The translations under genes were made by a program, and so were the position numbers. This document shows, one piece after another, positions 56,203-63,983 of a stretch of 64,000 nt of DNA. Below the pieces are notes generated by a model. That model was not told where the DNA came from and made no database searches. It saw only the letters and a program-made list of their open reading frames with translations. Numbering within the stretch: the first letter of the stretch is position 1; each line of letters starts with the position of its first letter. This stretch comes from Flavobacteriaceae bacterium LSUCC0859 (GTDB lineage Bacteria > Bacteroidota > Bacteroidia > Flavobacteriales > Flavobacteriaceae): positions 332,870 to 396,869 of the forward strand of contig JAKOGP010000001.1 in NCBI GenBank assembly GCA_022239325.1. The letters are read 5' to 3'.

Positions 56203-56460
56203 AGAAAAGCTACCAATTACCAGATATTATATTTTTAGACATAAACATGCCCGTCACGAACGGTTAGGAGTTTTTGAAAGCGCAATTAAAAATAGATATA
56301 AAAAAGAAAAAAAATCAATATAAATATTGTAAGTTCCACTATAGATCCCGAAGACCTTAAAAAGATAGAAATTTATAAAAATACCATTCCTCTTTCCGTA
56401 ATCTTTAACAGGAAGCCTATTACTCTAATAGACATAAAAAAACTGACATTGGCTGCATAG
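56203..56460 (+). pseudogene. Broken response-regulator receiver domain
   Basis: Frame 1 from 56208 reads SYQLPDIIFLDINMPVTNG, then a TAG (56265-56267) where relatives have Trp, then EFLKAQL. LDINMPVxNG is the phospho-acceptor region of receiver domains. After the A-rich stretch near 56300-56312 the homology moves to the next frame: INIVSSTIDPEDLKKIEIY, then FNRKPITLIDIKKL, matching the conserved Ser and Lys-Pro of the fold's end. The first ~45 residues with the acidic pair are missing, replaced by coaD. So the gene has an N-terminal loss, a nonsense codon and a frameshift. The partner kinase is not in the window. Confidence 0.85.
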
Positions 56461-56536
56461 TTCGGGCAAGCTATAATCTCCAATAAAACACAAGCTGAAA
56501 CCTTAGTACCCTTTGAATATGGGTTCTAATAGCGAA

Positions 56537-57121
56537 TTACTCAAAGAGTACCTTTATATTGGTATAAGAATTTTCAAGGGCCTTTTTTATTTTGTCAGGA
56601 CCTTTCCATTTTACCTTTTCAATGCCCTCCTCCAGTTGTCCCTCTAAGGGCCCCTCATAGTCTGTATTCATGGCAAACCAATGAACTTCTTTGAGTTTGT
56701 ATAGACCATTTCGTTTAAAAATATGATAGGTCACTTTTAGAAAATTTTCTATTTGTAATCCTTTACAACCGGTCTCCTCTTCTACCTCTCTAATGGCGGC
56801 AGCTGCTATGGTTTCTCCCTTGTCTATTTTACCCTTTGGAAGGTCCCATTTGTCGTTCCTGTAGATAAATAAGACTTGGCCTTTTTTATTGATCACTACG
56901 CCTCCAGCAGCAACCACAACAGGAATAGTTTTTGAAAATTTATTGAGAATTTCCTCGTGGTTGGGGTGATAAATAAAGACCTTGTCTAATTTTTTTTTAG
57001 AAAGGGAATGGATAGCTTGTTTAATGGCCGATTCGTTCAGGGGAAGGTATTTGTGTTCCGCCACTTCAGATAGTTTATTTGTCAGAATCATGGCCGATTC
57101 ATTCACAAAAACTTTATACAT
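56537..57121 (-). CDS. Nudix hydrolase
   Basis: A 194-residue hydrolase. The Nudix box is complete, with GKIDKGET then AAIREVEEETG, near residues 125-146. The N-terminal ~65 residues are extra and may bind the substrate or a partner. The longest frame reaches 57373, but it runs antisense through pyrE. The ATG at 57121 (MYKVFVNES) is used. It starts 7 bases from the divergent pyrE ATG. Nudix enzymes cut nucleoside diphosphates linked to other groups; the exact substrate is unknown. Confidence 0.9.
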   Translation of the reverse strand: MYKVFVNESAMILTNKLSEVAEHKYLPLNESAIKQAIHSLSKKKLDKVFIYHPNHEEILNKFSKTIPVVVAAGGVVINKKGQVLFIYRNDKWDLPKGKIDKGETIAAAAIREVEEETGCKGLQIENFLKVTYHIFKRNGLYKLKEVHWFAMNTDYEGPLEGQLEEGIEKVKWKGPDKIKKALENSYTNIKVLFE

Positions 57122-57124
57122 TTG
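57117..57124 (+). promoter_or_regulatory. Candidate -7 box of pyrE, overlapping the Nudix start codon
   Basis: TACATTTG fits TAnnTTTG, followed by CTTT and then the pyrE ATG at 57129. The same bases contain the reverse complement of the Nudix gene's start codon (57119-57121). The -33 position falls inside the Nudix gene and is not a TTG. Confidence 0.5.
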
Positions 57125-57128
57125 CTTT

Positions 57129-57776
57129 ATGATTTTAGATAGCGAAACCGCAAAAAATACAGCAGCACTCTTGCTACAAATTAATGCAATAAAGTTGAGA
57201 CCTGAAAATCCTTTTTCATGGGCCTCGGGTTGGAAATCTCCCATATATTGCGATAACCGAATTATACTTTCACATCCTGAAGCCAGAAAATATGTAAGTA
57301 AGCAGATGGCGGAGCAGCTAACTACACTATACAATAAGCCGGACGCCATTGCTGGAGTTGCAACAGGAGCCATTGGAATGGGTTTAATGGTGGCAGAAAT
57401 TCTCGATCTGCCTTTTGTATATGTGAGACCAGAGGCTAAATCTCATGGCAGGCAAAATAAAATAGAAGGACAATTAGAGAATGGCGCTAGAGTGGTGGTG
57501 ATTGAAGACCTTATTTCTACGGGAAATAGTAGCTTAAAAGCCGTTGAGGCACTAAACGAACATGGCGCCCAGGTAATGGGCATGCTTGCCATTTTTACCT
57601 ACGGTTTTGACACTGCCTCAAAAAACTTTTCACAGGCTAACACTAGCCTTCATACTTTAAGCCATTACGAAGCTCTTATTGCTCAAGCAATTGATAGTGG
57701 TCGTATTGAAAAGGATCAATTAAATACCCTCCAGGAATGGCGTAAAAACCCGGCCCAATGGAAACAAACACTCTAA
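57129..57776 (+). CDS. pyrE: Orotate phosphoribosyltransferase
   Basis: Joins orotate and PRPP to make OMP in pyrimidine synthesis. From the ATG at 57129 it has 215 residues and starts MILDSETAKNTAALLL. The longer frame from 56982 would run into the Nudix gene. The PRPP-binding motif is VVVIEDLISTGNSS and the substrate segment is SWASGWKSPIYCDNR. The next gene follows after 14 bases. Confidence 0.95.
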   Translation: MILDSETAKNTAALLLQINAIKLRPENPFSWASGWKSPIYCDNRIILSHPEARKYVSKQMAEQLTTLYNKPDAIAGVATGAIGMGLMVAEILDLPFVYVRPEAKSHGRQNKIEGQLENGARVVVIEDLISTGNSSLKAVEALNEHGAQVMGMLAIFTYGFDTASKNFSQANTSLHTLSHYEALIAQAIDSGRIEKDQLNTLQEWRKNPAQWKQTL

Positions 57777-57790
57777 CATAAACATGTGAT

Positions 57791-58189
57791 ATGCGCATAG
57801 AAACTCCTTATACTTCAGTACAAACTTCAGATGAAAATGTGTTTAATTTTTTGAACCACATTGCTAATTTTGAAAAACTCATGCCAGAAAACATCTCAAA
57901 ATTTGAGGTGATCAATGAGGAAAGATTCTTATTTGCTCTGAAGGGTATGCCAGAAATTGTATTACAAAAAAATGAAGCAGTCTCAAACCAATACGTGCTC
58001 TTAGGTGCTGCAAGCGATAAATTACCATTTACTTTAAAAGGGCAAATTAAAAGTAGCGGTAGCTCCCAATCTGAAGTTCAATTAATCTTTGAGGGGGAAT
58101 TTAATACCATGATGGAGATGATGATTAAAACACCCATCACCAACTTTGTGCATACTTTAGCTGAAAATTTATCTAAAATAAGTTTTTAG
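57791..58189 (+). CDS. SRPBCC-superfamily protein
   Basis: A 132-residue protein of the START/Bet v1-like fold: an N-terminal strand RIETPYTSVQTSDENVF, a helix NFLNHIANFEKLMP, then alternating strands and a final long helix. The fold binds hydrophobic ligands. No catalytic motif is visible. It lies 14 bases after pyrE, probably in the same transcript, and converges with birA with a 9-base gap. Confidence 0.85.
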   Translation: MRIETPYTSVQTSDENVFNFLNHIANFEKLMPENISKFEVINEERFLFALKGMPEIVLQKNEAVSNQYVLLGAASDKLPFTLKGQIKSSGSSQSEVQLIFEGEFNTMMEMMIKTPITNFVHTLAENLSKISF

Positions 58190-58198
58190 CAGTACACT

Positions 58199-58927
58199 TT
58201 AACGCAACATCTCAATCTCTTTAAAATGAAAGCTAATACGCTCTCCATGCAGCGTTTTGAGACAAAGTGATCCATTTTCATTTACGCCATCTACCGAGGC
58301 AAAAAAAGGCTCCCCCCCCACTTGCTTAAATTTTTTAATAGAGTTGTGGCCATACAAAACAGATTCATATTGAGCCTTTAAATAGGTGTAAGTACATTGC
58401 TCCACGGTATGAAGATGCTTTTCTATTACAGGTAGCATTTTTAAGACTAATGCTTCTGTAGTTAAAGAAGGCACACCCTCTTTTGCAAAAGAGGTCGCAA
58501 AGGGTAAATCGCTAAAGCTATGTTGCTGTACATTAACACCCACTCCAATGACTGCCCATGGGATAGATGAACCTAGTACACCAGTCTCAATTAATACGCC
58601 TGCAATTTTGCGATCATTTACCAAAATATCGTTAGGCCATTTTACAGATACACCACTTAAAATGTCTGAAAAAACTTCTTTTAAAGCCAGCGCAGTGGCC
58701 ATAGAAATAGCAAACTGGTCTCCAATTTTTAAACGATCAAAAGTTTTATAAACACTTAAAGCAATATTTTTGCCCGGCTCAGAAACCCATTTGTTACCCC
58801 TTTGCCCTTTTGCTGCCGTTTGATGACTCGCTGTTATGCAGGTGAAATCTGAAAGTGTCTGTAAACCCATAAGCCTTTTCATCTCCTCGTTGGTAGAGGG
58901 AATAGTCTCCAAATGAATGCGGTTCAT
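58199..58927 (-). CDS. birA: Biotin--[acetyl-CoA carboxylase] ligase
   Basis: Attaches biotin to the carboxyl carrier domain of acetyl-CoA carboxylase. The 242-residue protein has the ligase core with AAKGQRGNKWVSEPG (biotinyl-AMP loop) and VKWPNDILVNDRKIAG. It has no N-terminal DNA-binding domain, so it cannot act as the biotin repressor of E. coli. It is divergent from rsfS. Confidence 0.95.
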   Translation of the reverse strand: MNRIHLETIPSTNEEMKRLMGLQTLSDFTCITASHQTAAKGQRGNKWVSEPGKNIALSVYKTFDRLKIGDQFAISMATALALKEVFSDILSGVSVKWPNDILVNDRKIAGVLIETGVLGSSIPWAVIGVGVNVQQHSFSDLPFATSFAKEGVPSLTTEALVLKMLPVIEKHLHTVEQCTYTYLKAQYESVLYGHNSIKKFKQVGGEPFFASVDGVNENGSLCLKTLHGERISFHFKEIEMLR

Positions 58928-59013
58928 AAAACTTAATTTTATTGTGTATGGCTAGCGATTCCCAGCTGCAAATCTTATGTTAAAAACAATAGCTAAGAAC
59001 GCAAAAATATGAT

Positions 59014-59021
59014 AACTTTGT
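59014..59021 (+). promoter_or_regulatory. Candidate -7 box of the rsfS-ftsH operon
   Basis: TAACTTTG fits TAnnTTTG, 19 bases before the rsfS ATG. An opposing TATTTTTG on the minus strand at 59003-59010 might serve birA. Confidence 0.5.
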
Positions 59022-59040
59022 AAAAATTTAATTTTTTTAA

Positions 59041-59415
59041 ATGTCAAATAAAAAAGGGGACGTAGACGCGCTCATTTCTCTTGTATTGAGTGGTGTAGAG
59101 GACGTTAAAGGTTTGGATATTCAGTTACTAGATCTCAGAGAAATTGAAAATACCGCTACAGATTATTTTATCATATGTAATGGAACCTCTAACACACACG
59201 TCAATGCCATTGTGGGTTCTATCCAAAAAACAGTAAGCAAGGCCATTCAGGACAAGCCCTGGCATGTAGAGGGGTCTGAAAATGGCGAATGGGTGCTATT
59301 AGACTATGTAAACGTAGTAGTTCATGTATTTCAAAAACACATTAGAGCTTATTACGACATTGAAAGTCTATGGGGAGACGCCAAAGTAACAACAATTTCA
59401 AGCCCTTCAAACTAA
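59041..59415 (+). CDS. rsfS: Ribosomal silencing factor RsfS
   Basis: A 124-residue protein of the RsfS/Iojap family: DLREIENTATDYFIICNGTSNTHV is cut here as DLREIENTATDYF followed by ICNGTSNTHV, then WVLLDYVNVVVHVF and YYDIESLWGDA. It binds L14 and blocks subunit joining when nutrients are short. It starts the operon and lies 9 bases before ftsH. Confidence 0.96.
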   Translation: MSNKKGDVDALISLVLSGVEDVKGLDIQLLDLREIENTATDYFIICNGTSNTHVNAIVGSIQKTVSKAIQDKPWHVEGSENGEWVLLDYVNVVVHVFQKHIRAYYDIESLWGDAKVTTISSPSN

Positions 59416-59424
59416 TATAAAAGC

Positions 59425-61464
59425 ATGGCTAAAGATCAAAAAACAAGCCCAAAAAAACCAAAATTTAATGCTTGGTGGGTATACGCAGTAGTAATCACTT
59501 TACTTATAGGAGTACAGTTTATGAGTAGTGGTTTTTCTAATACAAAGAAAACAACCACCTCTGAATTACAGTCTTTTTTGAGGAATGGAGACATAGAGCG
59601 TATTATAATTATTAGTAACACAAGACAAGCGAAAGTCTTTCTTACCAAAGAGGCCTTAGCTAGTGAGACACACAAATCAGTCTCAGAGAAAGCATTTTCT
59701 CTAAATGGTGCCACTCCTGAATACGTACTAGATTTTGGAGATCTTCAAAATTTTGAAAATGAAATCAAAAACACCAAAAAAGAGTATCAGTTAGACACCT
59801 CCGTAGACTATGAAACGGAGTCCAATGTATTTGGAGACTTGCTACTTTCGTTACTACCTTTTGTGATCATTATTGGTATTTGGATTTACCTGATGAGAAG
59901 AATGTCTGGAGGTGCTGCCGGAGGTGGTGCTGGTGGGCAAATCTTTAATATTGGAAAATCAAAAGCCAAACTTTTTGATGAAAAGACAGACACGAGAACC
60001 TCATTTAAAGATGTAGCGGGGCTAGAAGGAGCTAAAGAAGAAGTTGAAGAAATTGTTTCTTTCCTCAAAAATCCAGAAAAATACACCTCTTTAGGGGGGA
60101 AAATACCAAAAGGAGCTCTTTTAGTTGGCCCTCCAGGAACTGGAAAAACTCTATTGGCAAAGGCTGTAGCTGGAGAGGCTAAAGTACCCTTCTTCTCCTT
60201 ATCTGGATCTGACTTTGTAGAGATGTTTGTTGGGGTTGGAGCCTCTAGGGTAAGAGATCTATTTAAACAAGCCAAAGATAAGTCACCAGCTATTATCTTT
60301 ATAGACGAAATAGACGCCATAGGACGTGCCAGAGGCAAAAACAACATGACTGGCTCAAATGACGAAAGAGAAAACACCCTAAACCAATTACTCACGGAGA
60401 TGGATGGTTTTGGAACCAACACTAATGTGATTGTACTAGCCGCAACCAACAGGGCAGACGTTTTAGATAAGGCACTCATGAGAGCTGGTAGGTTTGACAG
60501 ACAGATCTATGTAGATCTTCCAGACATCAGGGAGAGAAAGGAGATTTTTGAGGTACACCTTAAACCCATCAAAACAGCAGAAACCTTAGATGTTGATTTC
60601 TTGGCTAAACAAACCCCTGGATTCTCAGGAGCAGACATTGCTAATGTGTGTAATGAAGCCGCCCTTATCGCTGCTAGAAAAGATAAAAAAGCGGTGAACA
60701 AACAAGACTTCTTAGACGCTGTAGACAGAATTGTTGGAGGTTTAGAAAAGAAGAATAAAATAGTAACCCTTTCAGAAAAAGAAACCATTGCCTACCACGA
60801 AGCAGGCCATGCCACGGTGAGTTGGATGCTAGAGCATGCTGCACCCTTGGTGAAAGTGACCATAGTACCCAGAGGTCAGTCACTAGGAGCAGCCTGGTAC
60901 CTACCTGAAGAAAGACTCATTGTGAGAACAGAGCAAATGCTAGATGAAATGTGCGCTACGCTAGGGGGGCGAGCTGCAGAGAAAGTAATCTTTGACAAAA
61001 TTTCTACTGGAGCTTTAAGTGATCTTGAAAAAGTAACCAAACAAGCCAGAGCCATGGTCACCGTTTATGGTTTAAATAGCACCCTTGGAAACGTGACTTA
61101 TTATGACTCCTCAGGGCAGTCAGAATACGGTTTCACCAAACCATATTCTGAAGAAACAGCTCAAAAAATTGACGCCGAAATTTCCCTTCTCATTGAGGCT
61201 CAATATCAAAGAGCTATTGAGTTACTTTCTAAAAACAAAGAAAAACTAACTACCTTAGCCAAAAGACTTTTAGAAAAAGAAGTTATTTTTAAGGATGATT
61301 TAGAAAAAATATTTGGAAAAAGACCTTTTGAAAAAGAGGCGCCTCTAGAGAACAAAGTGCCTAAAAAAGAGGAAGAGGCTCCGGAAATAGATACAGAAGA
61401 ACCTACTACTCCAGAGCTTACGAACAAAAAAGAAAATAGCAGCGAGGAGAAAACAGAACTATAG
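59425..61464 (+). CDS. ftsH: ATP-dependent zinc metalloprotease FtsH
   Basis: The membrane-bound AAA+ protease of 679 residues. Two membrane helices (about 15-32 and 135-152) flank a periplasmic domain. Walker A is GPPGTGKT near residue 235, Walker B is IIFIDEIDAIG, and the SRH lies in RAGRFDRQI. The zinc-binding HEAGH is near residue 458. The C-terminal tail is acidic and low in complexity. It degrades misfolded membrane proteins and some short-lived cytoplasmic ones. It is 2 bases from the next gene. Confidence 0.98.
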   Translation: MAKDQKTSPKKPKFNAWWVYAVVITLLIGVQFMSSGFSNTKKTTTSELQSFLRNGDIERIIIISNTRQAKVFLTKEALASETHKSVSEKAFSLNGATPEYVLDFGDLQNFENEIKNTKKEYQLDTSVDYETESNVFGDLLLSLLPFVIIIGIWIYLMRRMSGGAAGGGAGGQIFNIGKSKAKLFDEKTDTRTSFKDVAGLEGAKEEVEEIVSFLKNPEKYTSLGGKIPKGALLVGPPGTGKTLLAKAVAGEAKVPFFSLSGSDFVEMFVGVGASRVRDLFKQAKDKSPAIIFIDEIDAIGRARGKNNMTGSNDERENTLNQLLTEMDGFGTNTNVIVLAATNRADVLDKALMRAGRFDRQIYVDLPDIRERKEIFEVHLKPIKTAETLDVDFLAKQTPGFSGADIANVCNEAALIAARKDKKAVNKQDFLDAVDRIVGGLEKKNKIVTLSEKETIAYHEAGHATVSWMLEHAAPLVKVTIVPRGQSLGAAWYLPEERLIVRTEQMLDEMCATLGGRAAEKVIFDKISTGALSDLEKVTKQARAMVTVYGLNSTLGNVTYYDSSGQSEYGFTKPYSEETAQKIDAEISLLIEAQYQRAIELLSKNKEKLTTLAKRLLEKEVIFKDDLEKIFGKRPFEKEAPLENKVPKKEEEAPEIDTEEPTTPELTNKKENSSEEKTEL

Positions 61465-61466
61465 GA

Positions 61467-62069
61467 TTGAATTTTTTAAATAAAATATTTGGCAACAAAA
61501 AAAAAGAGGCTACTACCACAGATGCCCCTTCCAAGTACATGCCAAAAATTAAAATTCCTGTAGACGAACTATTCACCATTAACTTTAAAAAAAATGGAGG
61601 TAAATTCCTCTATTGTGAGACTGTACAAGAGGCCTTTGACATACTCGAGCACATTCTAAAAGAAAATCACTGGGATAAAAGTCCTTTGATTAGCTTAGAG
61701 TCTGGTGTCCAAAAACTCTTGCAACAGCAAGGCTATAAAACCACAGACAAGGTAAATAAAGACGGTATTTTGTTTACCCCTTGTGAGCATTTGATAGCTC
61801 AAAACGGTTCTATTTTAGTGAGTGACGTGCAATTTATAGAATACAAATTGCATCAGCTCCCAGAGCTTATTATTGTGTATGCTACTACCAGCCAGCTCAC
61901 AGAAACCATTCAAGACGGTTTAAAACAAATTAAGAAAAACTACCCCCAAATTCCTGGAAACATTACGGCGATTAAAAATTTCCAAAAAACTCCAGAAGCT
62001 CAAAAAGATTTTCTCTCCTACGGTAGCAGCAATAAAGATATTTACCTAATCTTACTAGAAAATCTGTAA
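61467..62069 (+). CDS. LUD-domain protein
   Basis: A 200-residue protein with the LUD (LutC/YkgG-like) fold. Recognisable parts are the start NFLNKIFGNKKK, then FTINFKKNGGKFLYCE and LIAQNGSILVSDV. LUD proteins take part in lactate oxidation in other bacteria, but no lutA or lutB is here, so its job is unclear. The start codon is TTG at 61467: no ATG or GTG lies upstream, and the next Met (residue 25) would cut off the conserved beginning. It is between ftsH and cdsA in one operon. Confidence 0.85.
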   Translation: MNFLNKIFGNKKKEATTTDAPSKYMPKIKIPVDELFTINFKKNGGKFLYCETVQEAFDILEHILKENHWDKSPLISLESGVQKLLQQQGYKTTDKVNKDGILFTPCEHLIAQNGSILVSDVQFIEYKLHQLPELIIVYATTSQLTETIQDGLKQIKKNYPQIPGNITAIKNFQKTPEAQKDFLSYGSSNKDIYLILLENL

Positions 62070-62864
62070 ATGCGAGAACTTATAAGAAGGCTCCTTACGG
62101 GTGTCGTGTATGTATGTACCTTGTTGGCTGCTGTATTTTTAAATTCAGATGCATTTGATTTCTTGTTTATGGCCTTTGGATTGGCCTGCATTTACGAATA
62201 TAAAAGAATAACCAAACTTAGGGGTTACTATTTATTTATGGCCTATTTAGGGCTTTGGTGGAGTTTTATTTATCTCATTCAAACACCGCTTACTACCTCT
62301 ATATTATTGGGAATAACACTGATAGTAAACACCATCCTTCTCATTTACTTATTGAGTGTTAAAAGGAAGAAACTCTCTAAAATGGAGCAATTCATATGCG
62401 GCGTGTTTTATATTGGAGGCGGATGTATCTTCCTAACGCTCATCCCATATGCTACTCAAGACTTTGCTAAAATGCTTATTACAGGAGTGTTTGTGATTGT
62501 TTGGGTGAATGACTCCTTTGCATATCTAATAGGAAAACAGTTTGGAAAATACAAACTCTACGAAGCTGTGTCTCCTAAAAAAACAATTGAAGGTGCCCTT
62601 GGTGGCTTGGTTTCTAGTTTGGTAGCCACGTATTTCATCGCCAAATTTGACAGTAATTTAGATCTTAAACAGTGGCTTATACTTGCTTTAGTGGTAGTGA
62701 TTTTTGGCAACCTAGGCGACTTATTAGAGTCTAAATTTAAAAGGGTGGCTGGCGTTAAAGACAGCGGTGCCATTTTACCTGGCCACGGAGGTATGCTAGA
62801 TAGACTAGATAGTCTTATATTTGCAGCACCATTTGCATATTTGATTATTATTTTATTTACATAG
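62070..62864 (+). CDS. cdsA: Phosphatidate cytidylyltransferase
   Basis: Makes CDP-diacylglycerol from phosphatidate and CTP, the branch point for phospholipids. The 264-residue polytopic protein has the CdsA signature near the C terminus: LESKFKRVAGVKDSGAILPG then HGGMLDRLDSL. About eight hydrophobic segments are present. Its ATG directly follows the LUD stop codon with no gap and lies 1 base before psd. Confidence 0.97.
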   Translation: MRELIRRLLTGVVYVCTLLAAVFLNSDAFDFLFMAFGLACIYEYKRITKLRGYYLFMAYLGLWWSFIYLIQTPLTTSILLGITLIVNTILLIYLLSVKRKKLSKMEQFICGVFYIGGGCIFLTLIPYATQDFAKMLITGVFVIVWVNDSFAYLIGKQFGKYKLYEAVSPKKTIEGALGGLVSSLVATYFIAKFDSNLDLKQWLILALVVVIFGNLGDLLESKFKRVAGVKDSGAILPGHGGMLDRLDSLIFAAPFAYLIIILFT

Positions 62865-62865
62865 G

Positions 62866-63531
62866 ATGTTTCACAAGGAAGGATTTAAAATTATTCTGAT
62901 TACCTTTTTTATCACTGGTTTCGTATGCCTTGCGGCCGATGCTTATATACCTATTCCCTGGCTCACTTACAGCTTACAAGCCATTGCTATTTTTTTCTTA
63001 ATTATAGTACTTCAATTTTTCAGAAACCCAAAAAGACCCGTTCAATTTAATCACAACCAAATCTTAGCCCCTGTAGACGGCAAAGTAGTGGTCATTGAGG
63101 AGGTGATAGAAAACGAATTCTTTAAAGACAAAAGAAAACAGATTTCTATTTTTATGTCTCCTATAAACGTACACGTAACTAGATACCCAGCAAGCGGTGT
63201 GGTTCAATATTCCAAATACCATCCAGGTAAATATTTAGTGGCCTGGCACCCTAAGTCTAGTGAAGAAAACGAGCGGACCACCGTGGTAGTGAAGACTCCG
63301 AAATTTGGAGATATCTTGTACAGACAAATTGCAGGAGCACTTGCCAGACGTATTGTGAACTACGCAAAAAAAGGAGATGCTGCCATCCAAGGTGCAGACG
63401 CTGGATTTATAAAGTTTGGGTCTAGAGTAGATCTATTTTTACCCCTAGACGCCATTGTAACTGTCCAACTGGGACAAAAAGTCGTAGGTGCTAAAACTGT
63501 CATTGCAACGCTAAATGACAGAGATGAATAG
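62866..63531 (+). CDS. psd: Phosphatidylserine decarboxylase family protein
   Basis: Converts phosphatidylserine to phosphatidylethanolamine. The 221-residue short-form proenzyme has two N-terminal membrane helices, the conserved LAPVDGKVV and MSPINVHVTRYP, and the self-cleavage site at S186 in FIKFGSRVDLF, where the pyruvoyl group forms. It works downstream of CdsA, its neighbour. Its end overlaps the ACBP gene. Confidence 0.96.
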   Translation: MFHKEGFKIILITFFITGFVCLAADAYIPIPWLTYSLQAIAIFFLIIVLQFFRNPKRPVQFNHNQILAPVDGKVVVIEEVIENEFFKDKRKQISIFMSPINVHVTRYPASGVVQYSKYHPGKYLVAWHPKSSEENERTTVVVKTPKFGDILYRQIAGALARRIVNYAKKGDAAIQGADAGFIKFGSRVDLFLPLDAIVTVQLGQKVVGAKTVIATLNDRDE

Positions 63532-63784
63532 CGAAAAAATTCAACAAGCTTTTAAAGAGGCGGTTTCTAAAGTAAACGGGGTTCAAAAGGCAGTAGCAGT
63601 AGACACCAAACTCAAACTATACGCCTTGTACAAAATTGCGACCAACAACCAGCAACACCCAAGTGGGGAGGAACCCCATATTAGTGCCTTTAAGGCCAAT
63701 GCTCTTTTCCAAGCAAAGCATTTAAATGAGCTACAGGCCATGCAGCAATACATCGCTATTGTAAAAAAGGAATTAGATACTTAA
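63515..63784 (+). CDS. Acyl-CoA-binding protein (ACBP)
   Basis: An 89-residue four-helix protein with the ACBP features LKLYALYKIATNNQQHPS, where Tyr and Lys contact acyl-CoA, and the later segment FQAKHLNELQAMQQYIAIV. It binds long-chain acyl-CoA in the cytoplasm. It overlaps psd by 17 bases from ATG 63515; ATG 63524 would give an 8-base overlap. Sharing an operon with cdsA and psd suggests a role in lipid supply. ACBPs are uncommon in bacteria outside a few groups. Confidence 0.9.
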   Translation: MTEMNSEKIQQAFKEAVSKVNGVQKAVAVDTKLKLYALYKIATNNQQHPSGEEPHISAFKANALFQAKHLNELQAMQQYIAIVKKELDT

Positions 63785-63785
63785 T

Positions 63786-63983
63786 CTATGTTTTTGTCTG
63801 GTCTCTAAACAAAGAAAGTCTAGTTAGGCCCATTACACTCAACAGAAAATAGAAAATCAAAATCCAATACCACTGTTGGAAAACAGCTGGAAGGATTTCA
63901 TATTCCTGTGCCCACAAAAACAGAACGGCTCCGAGAATCAGTCTAAAATACTCTGTATAAACGGCTAAAAACCATTGGTCCAT
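63786..63983 (-). CDS. Small membrane protein of unknown function
   Basis: A 65-residue protein with two hydrophobic helices (about 8-24 and 36-55), starting MDQWFLAVYTEYFRLILG and ending in a basic tail. I do not recognise a named family. It converges with the ACBP gene, 1 base from its stop, and its upstream region is close to the window edge, so promoter and neighbours are unseen. Confidence 0.65.
   Translation of the reverse strand: MDQWFLAVYTEYFRLILGAVLFLWAQEYEILPAVFQQWYWILIFYFLLSVMGLTRLSLFRDQTKT

Noticed and set aside
56126-56323. 65-codon frame spanning the coaD end
   Set aside because: It starts inside coaD, has no start signals and is the wrong frame of the response-regulator remnant.
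56982-57128. 49-codon upstream extension of pyrE
   Set aside because: It is antisense to the Nudix gene and absent from normal PyrE; the -7 box lies after it.
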